Source of the DNA: Thioalkalivibrio paradoxus ARh 1
GTDB taxonomy: Bacteria; Pseudomonadota; Gammaproteobacteria; Ectothiorhodospirales; Ectothiorhodospiraceae
Assembly: GCF_000227685.2 (NCBI RefSeq)
Contig: NZ_CP007029.1
Coordinates: forward strand, 1,958,501 to 2,022,500
Direction of reading: 5' to 3'
Length of the DNA stretch: 64,000 nucleotides
Part shown: positions 49,773 through 61,352 of the stretch, in pieces
Layout of the letters: each line of letters begins with the position of its first letter
How positions within the stretch are numbered: the stretch's first letter is position 1
The notes under the pieces: generated by a model
The model's input: the letters and a program-made list of their open reading frames with translations, nothing else
Databases searched by the model: none
What the model was told of the DNA's origin: nothing
Made by a program: the position numbers and the translations under genes

Positions 49773-51848
49773 ATGCCACCGACGAACGAGAACGACTTCA
49801 TGACACCGAGTTCAGTCCACGATATTCGCAACGTCGCGCTGCTGGGCCATACCGGCAGCGGCAAGACCAGCCTGCTGGAGGCCCTGCTCGCCGCCGCCGG
49901 GGCGATCCAGAACTCGGGCACGGTCGAGCGTGGCGATACCCTGAGCGACCAGGATCCGCTGGAGAAGTCGATCGGGCACTCGGTCAGCACGACCGCGGCC
50001 CATCTGGAATGGGCCGGGCACTGGATCAATCTGCTCGACACGCCGGGACTGCCCGACCTGGTCGGGCGGGCATTGGTCGCGCTGCCTGCCGTGGAGACCG
50101 CTGCGGTGGTGATCAACGCCAGCGCCGGGGTCGAGGCGGTGACGCGGCGCGCGATGGCGGCTGCCGGCGACCGCTGCCGGATGATCATCGTCAACCGGAT
50201 CGATGCCGCGGATTCCGGTCTGGGCAACCTGATGGGCTCGATCAACGAGGCCTTTGGCCCGGAGTGTCTTCCGATCAACCTGCCGTCTCCCGACGGCACG
50301 CGGGTGATCGACTGCTTCTTCCAGCCCGACCCTGAGGCCGCCACGGCCTTCTCCAGCGTGACCGAGGCGCACGACGCGATCGTCGACCAGGTCGTGGAAC
50401 TCGACGAAGCGCTGATGGAACGTTACCTCGAGCAGGGGCAAAACCTGGATCCCGAGCAACTGCATGACCCGTTCGAGCAGGCGCTGCGGGAAGGGCACCT
50501 GGTGCCGGTCTGTTTCGTGTCAGCGCGCACCGGTGCCGGCATCCGCGAACTGCTGGATATCCTGGGCCGCCTGATGCCCGATCCGACCGAGGGCAATCCC
50601 CCGCACTTCGTCAAGGGCGAGGGCGCTGCGGCGCAACCGGTCGAAGTGCTGCCGGACCCCGATCGCCACGCAGTGGCCCATGTGTTCCAGGTCCAGAACG
50701 ACCCGTTCCGCGGCCGGCTGGCATTGTTCCGCATCCACCAGGGGACGATCAGCCCGAACACGCAGCTGTTCATCGGCGACGCACGCAAGCCGTTCCGCGT
50801 TTCGCACCTGCTACGGCTGCAGGGGCGCGAACAGGTCGAAACCGCACGGGGGGTTCCAGGCGACATCTGCGCCGTCGCCCGGGTCGACGAAATCCACCGC
50901 GACGCGGTGCTACACGACTCCCACGACGAGGACCGGCATCACCTGGTGCCGCCGCAGTACCCGCGCCCGGTGTTCGGGCTGGCACTGCTGCCGCGCAAGC
51001 ACGGCGACGAGCAAAAGTTGTCGGAAGCGCTGTCGCGGATGCTCGACGAGGATCCCTGCCTGGAGATCGCGTTCGAACCGCAGACGCGGCAGACCGTGGT
51101 CCGGGGCCTCGGCGAGCTGCACCTGAAGATCCTGCTCGAACAACTCGAGGGCCGCTGGAACCTACAGGTCGAGACTGCCACCCCGGCGGTGCCCTATCGC
51201 GAGGCGATTACCCGGCCCGCCGAAGCCCGATACCGGCACAAGAAGCAGAGCGGCGGCTCCGGTCAGTTCGGCGAGGTCGCGCTGCGTGTCGAACCCCTGC
51301 CCCGCGGTGCCGGCTACGAATTCCAGGACGAGGTCAAGGGCGGAGCGATCCCCGGGAACTTCATGCCGGCAGTGCAGAAGGGCGTGCAGCAGGCGCTGGA
51401 TGAAGGCGCGCTGGCCGGTTTTCCGATACAGGATCTGCGCGTCACCGTGGTCGATGGCAAACACCACAGCGTGGACTCCAACGAAATCTCGTTCTCCACC
51501 GCTGCGCGTCAGGCGACGCTGGATGCGGTGCGGGCCGCGTCCCCGGTGGTGCTGGAACCGCTGGTGAACGTCACCGTGAAGGCCACCGAGGACCACTTCG
51601 GCGACGTCAGCGCGGAATTCGCCAGCCGGCGCGGCCGGGTAATCGGCACCGGCAGCCCGGCTCCGGGCTGGAGCGAGATCCATGCGCTGGTACCCCTGGC
51701 CGAGATGGAAGGCTTCGAGGCACGGCTGAAGTCGATCTGCGCCGGGGACAGCGAGTTCGTGATGTCGGCCGCCGACTATGAACCCGCCCCGCCCGACGTA
51801 CAGGGGCGCCTGGCGAGCGCCTACGACGGGCGCACCGAGGTCCATTGA
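49773..51848 (+). CDS. Elongation factor G-like GTPase (EF-G paralogue)
   Basis: 691 aa with all five EF-G domains. The P-loop is GHTGSGKTSLLEALL, G3 is DTPGLPD, and G4 reads NRID rather than NKXD. Domain IV includes KKQSGGSGQFGEVALRVEPL. It belongs to the EF-G-like (FusA2) group rather than the housekeeping FusA; its substrate role is not settled. M10 at 49800 is an alternative start. Confidence 0.88.
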   Translation: MPPTNENDFMTPSSVHDIRNVALLGHTGSGKTSLLEALLAAAGAIQNSGTVERGDTLSDQDPLEKSIGHSVSTTAAHLEWAGHWINLLDTPGLPDLVGRALVALPAVETAAVVINASAGVEAVTRRAMAAAGDRCRMIIVNRIDAADSGLGNLMGSINEAFGPECLPINLPSPDGTRVIDCFFQPDPEAATAFSSVTEAHDAIVDQVVELDEALMERYLEQGQNLDPEQLHDPFEQALREGHLVPVCFVSARTGAGIRELLDILGRLMPDPTEGNPPHFVKGEGAAAQPVEVLPDPDRHAVAHVFQVQNDPFRGRLALFRIHQGTISPNTQLFIGDARKPFRVSHLLRLQGREQVETARGVPGDICAVARVDEIHRDAVLHDSHDEDRHHLVPPQYPRPVFGLALLPRKHGDEQKLSEALSRMLDEDPCLEIAFEPQTRQTVVRGLGELHLKILLEQLEGRWNLQVETATPAVPYREAITRPAEARYRHKKQSGGSGQFGEVALRVEPLPRGAGYEFQDEVKGGAIPGNFMPAVQKGVQQALDEGALAGFPIQDLRVTVVDGKHHSVDSNEISFSTAARQATLDAVRAASPVVLEPLVNVTVKATEDHFGDVSAEFASRRGRVIGTGSPAPGWSEIHALVPLAEMEGFEARLKSICAGDSEFVMSAADYEPAPPDVQGRLASAYDGRTEVH

Positions 51849-51938
51849 CGCCCCGGGTGCGCGGCGCGGTGCCCCCAAGGACCGGGGCGCGCGCGTGCTG
51901 ACGGGCGCGTCCCGCTGCTCCCTGCCGGAGCCGCAGAT

Positions 51939-52703
51939 TCAGGCTGGCGGCGCGCGCCCGGGAACTTCGCCGTGAATCAGTGCCGTGAGCGCACGCAGAT
52001 CGCGGATCGTGGGGTGCTCTGGGTCGCCCATTGGCCGGTGGTCGGCCTGGTCGCGCTGTAGATAAACCGCGCGCAGGCCGGCCGCACGCGCGCCAGCGAC
52101 GTCCTCGGCGAACGAGTCTCCGACGTGCAAGGTATTGGCAGGCGCCACTCCCAGCCGCGCGACGGCTTCGTGGAAGATCCCGGCCCGCGGTTTCGCCGCG
52201 CCCACCTCGGCGGCGAAGACCACGGTGTCCACGCGCGGCTCCAGCCCGAGACCGCGGCAGACCGGAACCAGGCGTGCATCGAAGTTCGAGACGATCGCAA
52301 GCCGCAGGCCGGAACGGCGCAATCCCTGCAGTAACGCGTCGATCTCCGGGTATTTCTGCCAGGCTGAAGGCTCCGCGAAGCTTCGCCAGATCTCGTCGAA
52401 GAACGCGTCGAACGCGAGCGGACCCAACCCATCCATCACCCGCAGAACCAGACGCCTCCACCACGCCCGGTCTTCGGCATCGTTGCCGGCACGGTCACCC
52501 GGCCGATACCGCGGCGGAGCCAGCGCCGGGAAGACCTCGCGAAAACGCCGTTCGAGCAGATCCTCGAGGCCGTCGCGCGCCGGCAGCCCATGCGCGCGGG
52601 CGGCCGCCGCATAGACCGAACCGACCGGATCGCGCAGGCCGAACAGCGTCCCCGCGGCATCGAAGGTGACCGCCTGCAGCCGATCCCCGAGCGCGGGCAT
52701 CAT
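51939..52703 (-). CDS. HAD-superfamily hydrolase (HDHD3/REG-2-like)
   Basis: 254 aa. Motif I reads TFDAAGTLFGLRD, typical of this subgroup, which lacks the second Asp; motif II is IVSNFD; motifs III-IV are AAKPRAGIF and HVGDSFAEDVAGARAAGL. It is probably a small-molecule phosphatase with unknown substrate. Its start overlaps the stop of the GGDEF-EAL gene upstream (TGATG), so the two are coupled. Confidence 0.88.
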   Translation of the reverse strand: MMPALGDRLQAVTFDAAGTLFGLRDPVGSVYAAAARAHGLPARDGLEDLLERRFREVFPALAPPRYRPGDRAGNDAEDRAWWRRLVLRVMDGLGPLAFDAFFDEIWRSFAEPSAWQKYPEIDALLQGLRRSGLRLAIVSNFDARLVPVCRGLGLEPRVDTVVFAAEVGAAKPRAGIFHEAVARLGVAPANTLHVGDSFAEDVAGARAAGLRAVYLQRDQADHRPMGDPEHPTIRDLRALTALIHGEVPGRAPPA

Positions 52704-54997
52704 CGCGCTCCATCCGCGAGTGGTCGAGCCACGATCTGTTCTGCAGGGACCGGGCGCCCGAACAGGTAGCCCTGCCCGACTTCGCAGCCTTCACGCTGCA
52801 GAAACTCGCGCTGCTCCTCGCGTTCCACGCCTTCGGCCACGACCTCGAGGTCCAGACTGTGGCCCAGGCCAATGATCGCGCGCACGATGGCGTCGTCGTC
52901 GTGGCTCCGACCGACGTCCTGGACGAAGGCGTGGTCGACCTTCAGGCGATTCAGCGGCAGGTTCTTGATGTAGCGCAGCGACGAGTACCCGGTCCCGAAG
53001 TCGTCGACCGCGACACTGACACCCAGCTGCTGCAACGCGCGCAGGGTCTCGATGGCCCGGCCGGCCTCGCACATGATCATCGACTCGGTGACCTCGAGTT
53101 CCAGCCGTTCCGGCGCCAGCCCCGTCTCGCGCAGCACCTCCTGAACCAGCGGCACCAGCGCGGCACGCTCGAGTTCCTGCACCGAGAGGTTCACTGCAAC
53201 GCGCGGGACAGCGCAGCCCAGGGCATCCCACTCCTGCATCTGGCGGCAGGCGGCACGCAACACCCATGCGCCGAGATCGCCGATGATCGCCATCTCCTCG
53301 GCGATCGGGATGAACCTGCCGGGCAGAATCAGGCCCTGCTCCGGGTGCTGCCAGCGAACCAGGGCCTCGACACCGGTCAGGCGCCGCGTGGCCAGGTGCA
53401 CCTGCGGCTGGAAATGCAGCACCCATTCCTCGCGCGCCAGAGCGAGGCGCAGCGCGTTCTCCAGCGTGAGGCGTGCCATCACCTCTCGGGACATTTCTTC
53501 CTGGTAGAAGCAGTAGGTATTGCGGCCCTGGGACTTCGCCCGGTACATCGCCAGCTCGGCATTCTTCAGCAGCTGGTCGACCGTCTCACCGTCTGCCGGA
53601 TGCAGCGCGATTCCGATGCTCGCGGTGATGAACAGTTGCTGACCATCGACCATCAGCCCCGTGCCAAGCAACCCCAGCAGTTTTCCTGCCACCCTGCCCG
53701 CGTGGCGCTTGCAGTCGTCCCCCTCCAGTACGAGCACGAATTCGTCGCCCCCCACCCGCGCGAGCGTGTCGCCGGCCCGCAGGTGCGTTTGCAGCCGGGT
53801 CGCCACCTGCTGCAGCAGTTGGTCGCCCAGGGAATGGCCCAGCGAATCGTTCAGGTTCTTGAAACGGTCCAGATCGATGTATAGCGCACTAACGCAGCCT
53901 GCCCGTCGGCCGGACCGTCGCATCGCGACCTCCAGCCGGTCGCGCAACAGCAACCGGTTGGGCAACCCGGTCAGCGCATCATGTTGAGACTGGAACTCGA
54001 GTTCTTCGGTCGAACGGCGGAGGCGGTCCTCGGTTTCGCGCAGGCGGGTGACATCGATGTCGATACAGTACAGCTCCGGTTCTCCAGCCGGATTGCGCAG
54101 CATCGCGTGGCTGGAGAACACGTTCACGGGCGTACCGTCCTTGCGCTGCAGCACCAGTTCCTCGCTGAAGCTGTCGAACCCTTCGCGAGCCCACTTGCTG
54201 ACGCGCGCGATGACCTCAGGGCGCATCGCCGGCGGAACGACGAGGCGTTCCAGACGGCGCCCGAGCGCCTCCGAGCGCGTATACCCATACAGCTTCTCGC
54301 TGGCATGGTTCCAGTAGAGGACCCGGCGCCGCGTGTCGTAGATCTGCACGGCGATGCTGTCGATGTTTTCGAACAGCTGCCGGAACCGGGCCTCGCTGCG
54401 CTCGAGTGCCTGGGTCGCCACCCGCTGGCGGAGACGGTTGGCAAGCAGCATGCCCAGCGCCATCGTCGCGAGCGGGAAGATGACCGCGACGGGTACTCCG
54501 ATCGCACGGACCACATCGACCGCAATCGGCCCGGGCAACGTGAACATCAGCGCCAGCATCACCGCGTGCACCACCACGCCCAGCAGGTAGAGCTCCCCCG
54601 CGCCGATCTCTGCAACCGGCCGCCGGCGCAGCTGGGCCCAGGCGATTCCGATCAGTCCCGATGCGACGATCACCGAAACGCCGGTCCAGGCCCCCGCGCC
54701 GCCCTGGATCAGGCGGTACGCGGCCGCGATGGCCATCGCGATGGCCGTGGGCAGCGCACCGAAGAACACCCCGGAGACGGCGAGCAGTACCGAGCGGGTA
54801 TCGAAAACGATTCCGGGTTCCAGCACGAACGGCGTCGACATGATGCCGATGCCGATGACCCCGAGCACGAACCCCATCAATACCCGGACGCGCGCCTGAT
54901 AGGAATCGAGGCCGCGGGGCAGCAGGGTCAGCACGACCACTAGCGCCAGCAGCAGCGCTGCATTTTGCAGCAGTGCAGTGACGATCGGCTGGCTCAT
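52700..54997 (-). CDS. Membrane diguanylate cyclase/phosphodiesterase (5TM-LYT, PAS, GGDEF, EAL)
   Basis: 765 aa. Residues ~1-190 are a multi-helix 5TMR-LYT sensor; a PAS domain follows at ~205-335 (FRQLFENIDSIAVQIYDTRR); GGDEF is intact (RVGGDEFVLVLEGD); EAL is intact (VEALVRWQHPE) with the later DDFGTGYSSL motif. It may make and degrade cyclic di-GMP in response to a membrane signal. The ATG at MSQPIVTALLQ was chosen at the start of the first helix. Confidence 0.93.
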   Translation of the reverse strand: MSQPIVTALLQNAALLLALVVVLTLLPRGLDSYQARVRVLMGFVLGVIGIGIMSTPFVLEPGIVFDTRSVLLAVSGVFFGALPTAIAMAIAAAYRLIQGGAGAWTGVSVIVASGLIGIAWAQLRRRPVAEIGAGELYLLGVVVHAVMLALMFTLPGPIAVDVVRAIGVPVAVIFPLATMALGMLLANRLRQRVATQALERSEARFRQLFENIDSIAVQIYDTRRRVLYWNHASEKLYGYTRSEALGRRLERLVVPPAMRPEVIARVSKWAREGFDSFSEELVLQRKDGTPVNVFSSHAMLRNPAGEPELYCIDIDVTRLRETEDRLRRSTEELEFQSQHDALTGLPNRLLLRDRLEVAMRRSGRRAGCVSALYIDLDRFKNLNDSLGHSLGDQLLQQVATRLQTHLRAGDTLARVGGDEFVLVLEGDDCKRHAGRVAGKLLGLLGTGLMVDGQQLFITASIGIALHPADGETVDQLLKNAELAMYRAKSQGRNTYCFYQEEMSREVMARLTLENALRLALAREEWVLHFQPQVHLATRRLTGVEALVRWQHPEQGLILPGRFIPIAEEMAIIGDLGAWVLRAACRQMQEWDALGCAVPRVAVNLSVQELERAALVPLVQEVLRETGLAPERLELEVTESMIMCEAGRAIETLRALQQLGVSVAVDDFGTGYSSLRYIKNLPLNRLKVDHAFVQDVGRSHDDDAIVRAIIGLGHSLDLEVVAEGVEREEQREFLQREGCEVGQGYLFGRPVPAEQIVARPLADGAR

Positions 54998-55098
54998 CGA
55001 TGGGCCGGCCGCAGTCCGTTCCGCCGCAGCAAAGGCTGGCACGATACCGGATCGAAGACCCTGGGATCACGGCATCGAGTCATCCGGGATCCGCTCGG

Positions 55099-55311
55099 TC
55101 AGCGAGAGTCGTTGGAACGCCCGCGTGGACCTTGCCGGACGGGCTGCTGCCCCGCCCCCTTTTCGCGCAGCATCCGCGGCGTGTTCTTGTCCGGATCGCT
55201 GAACAGGAAACGTCCCGCCAACACACAGCCCTTCATGCCGGGTTCGCACCGGCGGCCCGGAACCCGCTGGCACTCGCCACGGGCTTCGTGAGGGCAACCC
55301 CAGCCGCTCAT
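55099..55311 (-). CDS. Small cysteine-containing protein of unknown function
   Basis: 70 aa: MSGWGCPHEARGECQRVPGR, then CEPGMKGCVLAGRF, and a basic C-terminal tail. Four cysteines (CPH, ECQ, RCE, GCV) could bind metal. GGAGG at eight bases upstream supports this ATG over a TTG at 55347. I have a weak memory of similar small proteins in related sulfur bacteria, but no function is known. Confidence 0.65.
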   Translation of the reverse strand: MSGWGCPHEARGECQRVPGRRCEPGMKGCVLAGRFLFSDPDKNTPRMLREKGAGQQPVRQGPRGRSNDSR

Positions 55312-55408
55312 GCCATCGCCTCCGGTCTCGAATGGGTACGAGGCCAATGTACCACAGGCCCAGGCCGCGCAAGCCGGTCGCAGACGGCGTGCGCGGCGCC
55401 GGGGCGCG

Positions 55409-56925
<1,517 letters not shown>

Positions 56926-56929
<4 letters not shown>

Positions 56930-58021
56930 AGCCCGCTCTTCAGGCTGGCCTCGATGAAGGGATCGAGGTCGCCGTCCAATACCGATTGCGTATTCCCCAC
57001 TTCAACACCTGTTCGTAAGTCTTTGATTCTGGATTGATCCAGCACATAGGAGCGGATCTGGCTACCCCAGCCGATGTCGGATTTCGTCTCCTCCAACGCC
57101 TGCTTCTCGGCGTTGCGCTTCTGGATCTCCATCTCGTAGAGCTTGGCCTTCAGCTGCTTCATCGCCGTGTCCCGGTTCTTGTGCTGGGAGCGGTCGTTCT
57201 GACAGGCCACCACGATTCCCGAGGGCATGTGCGTGATCCGGATCGCCGACTCGGTGCGGTTCACGTGCTGGCCGCCTGCCCCGCTCGCGCGGTAGGTATC
57301 GACCTTCAGATCCGCCGGATTGATCTCGATCTCGATCGAATCGTCGATTTCCGGGGAAACGAAGACCGCTGCGAACGAGGTGTGGCGGCGGTTGCCGGAA
57401 TCGTACGGCGACTTGCGCACCAGGCGGTGCACGCCGATCTCGGTGCGCAGCCAGCCGAACGCGTACTCGCCGTCGAACTTCACGGTCGCGCTCTTGATCC
57501 CGGCCACGTCGCCTTCGGAGAGTTCGATGATCTCGGTCCGGAAACCGCGGCGCTCACCCCAGCGCAGATACATGCGCAGCAGCATCTCGGCCCAGTCCTG
57601 CGCCTCGGTCCCGCCGGAACCCGCCTGGATGTCGAGAAACGCGTTCGCGGAGTCCATCTCCCCGGAGAACATGCGCCGGAATTCCAGCTCCTCGACCCGC
57701 CGGTTCAGCTGCTCGAGGTCGGTCGCGACCGCGTCGACCGTCGACGTATCGTCGTCCGCTTCGGCCAACTCCAGCAGGTCGTGGCTATCGCTGAGCTGCG
57801 CTTCTATCTCGCGGATATTGAGGACCACCGCCTCGAGCTGGGCACGCTCCCGCCCCAGCGCCTGGGCCCGCTCCGGGTCGTTCCAGATGGCGGGATCTTC
57901 CAGTTCGCGCAGCACTTCTTCCAGTCGTTCTTCGCGGTGGGCGAAGTCAAAGATACCCCCTAAGGCCTTCCAGGCGGCCCTTCAGGTCAGCGATGTTCGA
58001 GTAGTAGGGATTGAGTTCCAT
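56926..58021 (-). CDS. prfB: Peptide chain release factor 2, with programmed +1 frameshift
   Basis: 364 aa after frameshifting. The 24-codon first frame starts [20 protein letters not shown] and ends RGYL at an in-frame TGA (57949-57947); the rest continues one base on. The second part has RF2 motifs: [14 protein letters not shown] with GGQ in [15 protein letters not shown]. The stop-codon recognition tripeptide reads SPY (RKSPYDSG) rather than the usual SPF. RF2 reads TGA, so low RF2 favours the frameshift and its own synthesis. Confidence 0.96.
57944..57962 (-). promoter_or_regulatory. prfB +1 frameshift site
   Basis: On the coding strand the sequence is AGGGGG, three bases, then CTT TGA C. 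The purine run is the stimulatory Shine-Dalgarno-like element, and CTT TGA C is the classic slippery stop. This is autoregulatory recoding, not a gene break. Confidence 0.95.
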
Positions 58022-58187
58022 GGTCACATCCACAGGCAAAGCCGTGCATTATACCAGCCGAAGGCGCACGGAGAACTTTCTCGTTCTCCGGCGCCCACGA
58101 CGTGTATCCTCAGACCCACCTGTGGCGGGGGACGACGCACCGAAATGCCCCGGAATGGCTGACCTGCACGCGTCGGGATGGCTGGGG

Positions 58188-60212
58188 TCAGTCCTTCGGA
58201 GGGCCCGTGATTCCGTAGATGGCCTGCACGCGCGTGTAGAATTCGGCGTCCCATCGACCGTGTTCCGGTGGACCGAGGCCGGACGCTTTCCAACCGCCAA
58301 ACGGCGCCTCGGCATGCACCCCCGCTGGCGGACAATTGATCTTCAACAACCCGGCCCGCACTTCGGTCAGGAAGCGTTCCTGCAGGTGCGGGTCATCGCT
58401 GTAGAGCGTGGCCACCAGCCCCTGGGGTACGGCATTGACGAGGGTCAGTGCCTCGTCGAAATCACGCACGGTGGACACCAGGGCGACGGGGCCAAAGCTC
58501 TCCTCGCGAAATATGCGGGTCTCCGGCGCGACGTTGCGCAGCAGCGTCGGAGCGTACCAGGCACCGTGATCCAACCCGCGTGGAACGATGCCACCGCAGA
58601 CGACTCCGGCGCCGCCCTCGAGGGCCCGCGTGACGACGTCCGCAATTGCGTCACGCGCCTCGGCGGAAACCAGCGGCCCGACTTCGGTCGAGACATCCCC
58701 CGGTTCGCCGACGACGAGGGCCCGGGTCGCGGCCTCCAGAGCCTGGAGGAGTTCGGCCTCGCGCTCCCGGACGACAAGGATGCGCCGCCCGGCGGTGCAG
58801 CGCTGACCGGCAAAGCCGAAGGCCGCCCGGGCGAGCACTGCGGCTATGGCGGGAATGTCAGCGTCGTGCATCACGACGACAGCGTTGTTGCCGCCCAGTT
58901 CGGCCTGGAGAGGCTTGAAGTGAGCCGCACAGGCAAGCGCGAGCTGCCGCCCTGCCGACTCGGATGCAGTGACCGATACGGCCTCGATGCCGGGATGACG
59001 CGCCAGCTGCTGCGCGACGCTGCCATCGCCATGCAGCAGACCGACGAGGCCGACCGGCAATGGCGAAGCCGAGAAGGCCTCCACCACGAGTTCCGCCACG
59101 GCTGCGCCAAAAAGCGACGGCTTCCAGATCACGGCGTTGCCGAGTACAAGAGCGGGGAACAACTTGCCGATCGGAATGCCTAGCGCGTGATTGAATGGCG
59201 TGATCGCGGCGACGGTTCCGATGGGCACGCGGCGTGCCCGGACGTCACCGCCACAGCGTTCCCAGGGGTGCGCGGCGCCGTACTGTCGGATCGCGACACG
59301 CGCAAGCTCGATCGCGCGGGCGACTTCGGCACGGGCCTCGGTCAACGGCTTGCCGATATCGCGCACGAGTGCGTCAGCGAGAATGTTGGCACGGTTTTCC
59401 AGTGCATCCGCGATCCCGGCAAGGATCTCGCCGCGGACCTCCGGCCGGTGGGCGGCCCACTCGCCCTGCGCCCGGTGCGCGCATTTCACGGCATCGTCCA
59501 CCTGCTTCGTCGTCGCCGCCGTCACAAACCCGAGAACGGCGTCGAGCCGCGACGGGTTCCGGCGCGTCCACCGACCAACGGACTCCGGCGCGCTGCTGAC
59601 GCGATGCCCGGGCAGCACCCCCGGCTGCTCTGGCTCGGCTCCGGGCACAGCGTCGGAACGAATGAACCGCACCTGGCGTGCTTCGAGGTAGTTTCGTGTC
59701 AGCTCGGCGTACAGCGGGTCGTACGACGCCACGGCATCCTCGATCACGGCGACCCGGAAACCACGCTGGTACGCGCCCAGCGCGGTTTCACGCACACAGG
59801 CATGCGTATGCACACCGGCGACCAGTACGGACTCGATTCTCTCCGCGGCAAGCCACGCCGCCAGATCGGGGTTCGAGAACGGATCGAACACGGTCTTCGC
59901 AAAGACCGGCTCGCCGGCACCGGGACGGGCCTCGTCAGGTGCTTGGGCACCGAGCGTCGCTTCGACGCAGCACCACACATCGTTCGTGCGCTGGTGCGGC
60001 ATGCGATTACTGCCGTCCGGTGCGACGCGGGTGTGGACGTGGGCGATCGGCATGCCTGCCGATCGAACCCGTGCCAGCAATCTCGCGACACCGTCCAGCA
60101 GCGCGGCACGCGGCGGCGCGAGATCGGAACGGGACAGGTAGTCGTTCTGGACGTCGATCAGCAGCAGGGCAGAGCGGCCTCGCGCCGGTTCGCCGCGGGT
60201 ACGATCGGCCAA
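58188..60212 (-). CDS. Fusion of an isochorismatase-like cysteine hydrolase and an aldehyde dehydrogenase
   Basis: 674 aa from a TTG, four bases after the upstream gene. Residues 1-~190 are a cysteine hydrolase with D20 (LLIDVQNDY), K106 (FAKTVFD) and C139 (HTHACVRE). Residues ~210-674 are an ALDH with N341 (ITPFNH), E438 (LQAELGGNN) and C472 (GQRCTAGRR). Both active sites look complete. The pair could hydrolyse an amide or ester and oxidise an aldehyde from the same pathway. It is the last gene of the biosynthetic operon. Substrates are unknown. Confidence 0.88.
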   Translation of the reverse strand: MADRTRGEPARGRSALLLIDVQNDYLSRSDLAPPRAALLDGVARLLARVRSAGMPIAHVHTRVAPDGSNRMPHQRTNDVWCCVEATLGAQAPDEARPGAGEPVFAKTVFDPFSNPDLAAWLAAERIESVLVAGVHTHACVRETALGAYQRGFRVAVIEDAVASYDPLYAELTRNYLEARQVRFIRSDAVPGAEPEQPGVLPGHRVSSAPESVGRWTRRNPSRLDAVLGFVTAATTKQVDDAVKCAHRAQGEWAAHRPEVRGEILAGIADALENRANILADALVRDIGKPLTEARAEVARAIELARVAIRQYGAAHPWERCGGDVRARRVPIGTVAAITPFNHALGIPIGKLFPALVLGNAVIWKPSLFGAAVAELVVEAFSASPLPVGLVGLLHGDGSVAQQLARHPGIEAVSVTASESAGRQLALACAAHFKPLQAELGGNNAVVVMHDADIPAIAAVLARAAFGFAGQRCTAGRRILVVREREAELLQALEAATRALVVGEPGDVSTEVGPLVSAEARDAIADVVTRALEGGAGVVCGGIVPRGLDHGAWYAPTLLRNVAPETRIFREESFGPVALVSTVRDFDEALTLVNAVPQGLVATLYSDDPHLQERFLTEVRAGLLKINCPPAGVHAEAPFGGWKASGLGPPEHGRWDAEFYTRVQAIYGITGPPKD

Positions 60213-60215
60213 GCT

Positions 60216-61352
60216 TCAGGCAGCCCTGTGAGCCGCGGCCTCGCGCCCTTCAAGCCGCGCCGACAAAGCTGCGCCGACGGCCCGGCCGAAGTCGCGCGTA
60301 CCGACCACGGTCGACCCGGGTCCGGCGATATCCGGCGTGCGGATGCCGCGGGCGAGTGTATCGGCGATGGCGTGTTCCACACACGTGGCCTCGGTGTCGA
60401 GACCGAAGGCCTCGCGCAGCATCATCGCCAGCGACAGCATCTGCCCTACCGGGTTCGCGCGATCGCTGCCCGCAAGGTCGTGCGCCGCGCCATGGCCGGT
60501 CTGAAACACGCCGCGACCTTCCGGCGAGAAATTGCCGGAGAACGACATTCCGCGCGAGCCGAGCAGCACCGCACCGCCATCGGCCATCACATCCCCGAAC
60601 ATGTTCGGGGACACGACCACGTCGAATTGTCTCGGATCGGCAATGAGCTGGTAGACCGCGTTGTCGATCTCCAGTACCTGCATATGCACGCCAGCGGCAT
60701 CGCAGCGCTCGCTGGCGATCTCTTCCCAGAGCGTGCTGATGGCGGGTACACCGCCGGGCTTGGTCGTAACGGTGACCCGCCCGCGCCGGGTCTGCGCAAG
60801 CCGCGCGGCGACATCGACGATGCGCGCGATCTGGGGCTCGCAGTAGCTGAACGCGTGGCGAGCCGTGCGGCCGCCCGCGGGCGCTTGCTCCATCGACCAC
60901 TCACCCAGGTACATGCCGCCCGTGTTTTCGCGCACCGCAACGATGTCGACCCCCTCAAGCCGCTCGGGCCGAAGCGCGCCGGAGTCGGACAGCACAGGAT
61001 GCGGGCACAGCGGAGTGAATTTGCAGAATAAATCGAAGCGTGCCCGCAATTCGTACACGAAGCGGTCTCCACCGGCGCCGCAGAACAGCGCGCCGCCGTC
61101 GGCGAAGACACCCTCACAGAAAGCGATCACCTCGTCGCTGAGACTCGCGCCATGGCGTGTCACAGCTGGCTTCCCGATCAGTCCGCCGTGTCGCAGTTCG
61201 ACGCGTACGCCGGCTGCATCCGCGACGCGTTCCAGCAGATCGAGCGCGAGCGGAACGATCTCGGGTCCGATGCCCTCGCCGGCGAGAACCCCGACGACGA
61301 GTGACGTCTGACGCTCAGAACCTGGTTGTGGCAATGCGTGGCTGTATCTCAT
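60216..61352 (-). CDS. Isocitrate/isopropylmalate dehydrogenase family protein
   Basis: 378 aa. AGEGIGPEIVPLALDLL opens the fold; substrate and metal binding are seen in DIVAVRENTGGMYLGEW, NMFGDVMADGGAVLLGSRGM and the nucleotide loop HGAAHDLAGSDRANPVGQML. It is a beta-decarboxylating dehydrogenase of a 2-hydroxy acid. Being in this operon rather than with leu genes, it probably serves secondary metabolism. The start overlaps the PPTase stop (ATGA). Confidence 0.87.
   Translation of the reverse strand: MRYSHALPQPGSERQTSLVVGVLAGEGIGPEIVPLALDLLERVADAAGVRVELRHGGLIGKPAVTRHGASLSDEVIAFCEGVFADGGALFCGAGGDRFVYELRARFDLFCKFTPLCPHPVLSDSGALRPERLEGVDIVAVRENTGGMYLGEWSMEQAPAGGRTARHAFSYCEPQIARIVDVAARLAQTRRGRVTVTTKPGGVPAISTLWEEIASERCDAAGVHMQVLEIDNAVYQLIADPRQFDVVVSPNMFGDVMADGGAVLLGSRGMSFSGNFSPEGRGVFQTGHGAAHDLAGSDRANPVGQMLSLAMMLREAFGLDTEATCVEHAIADTLARGIRTPDIAGPGSTVVGTRDFGRAVGAALSARLEGREAAAHRAA

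Noticed and set aside
57916..58021. prfB as a truncated or broken gene because of its in-frame TGA
   Set aside because: The CTT TGA C site with an upstream AGGGGG is the well-known programmed frameshift of RF2.
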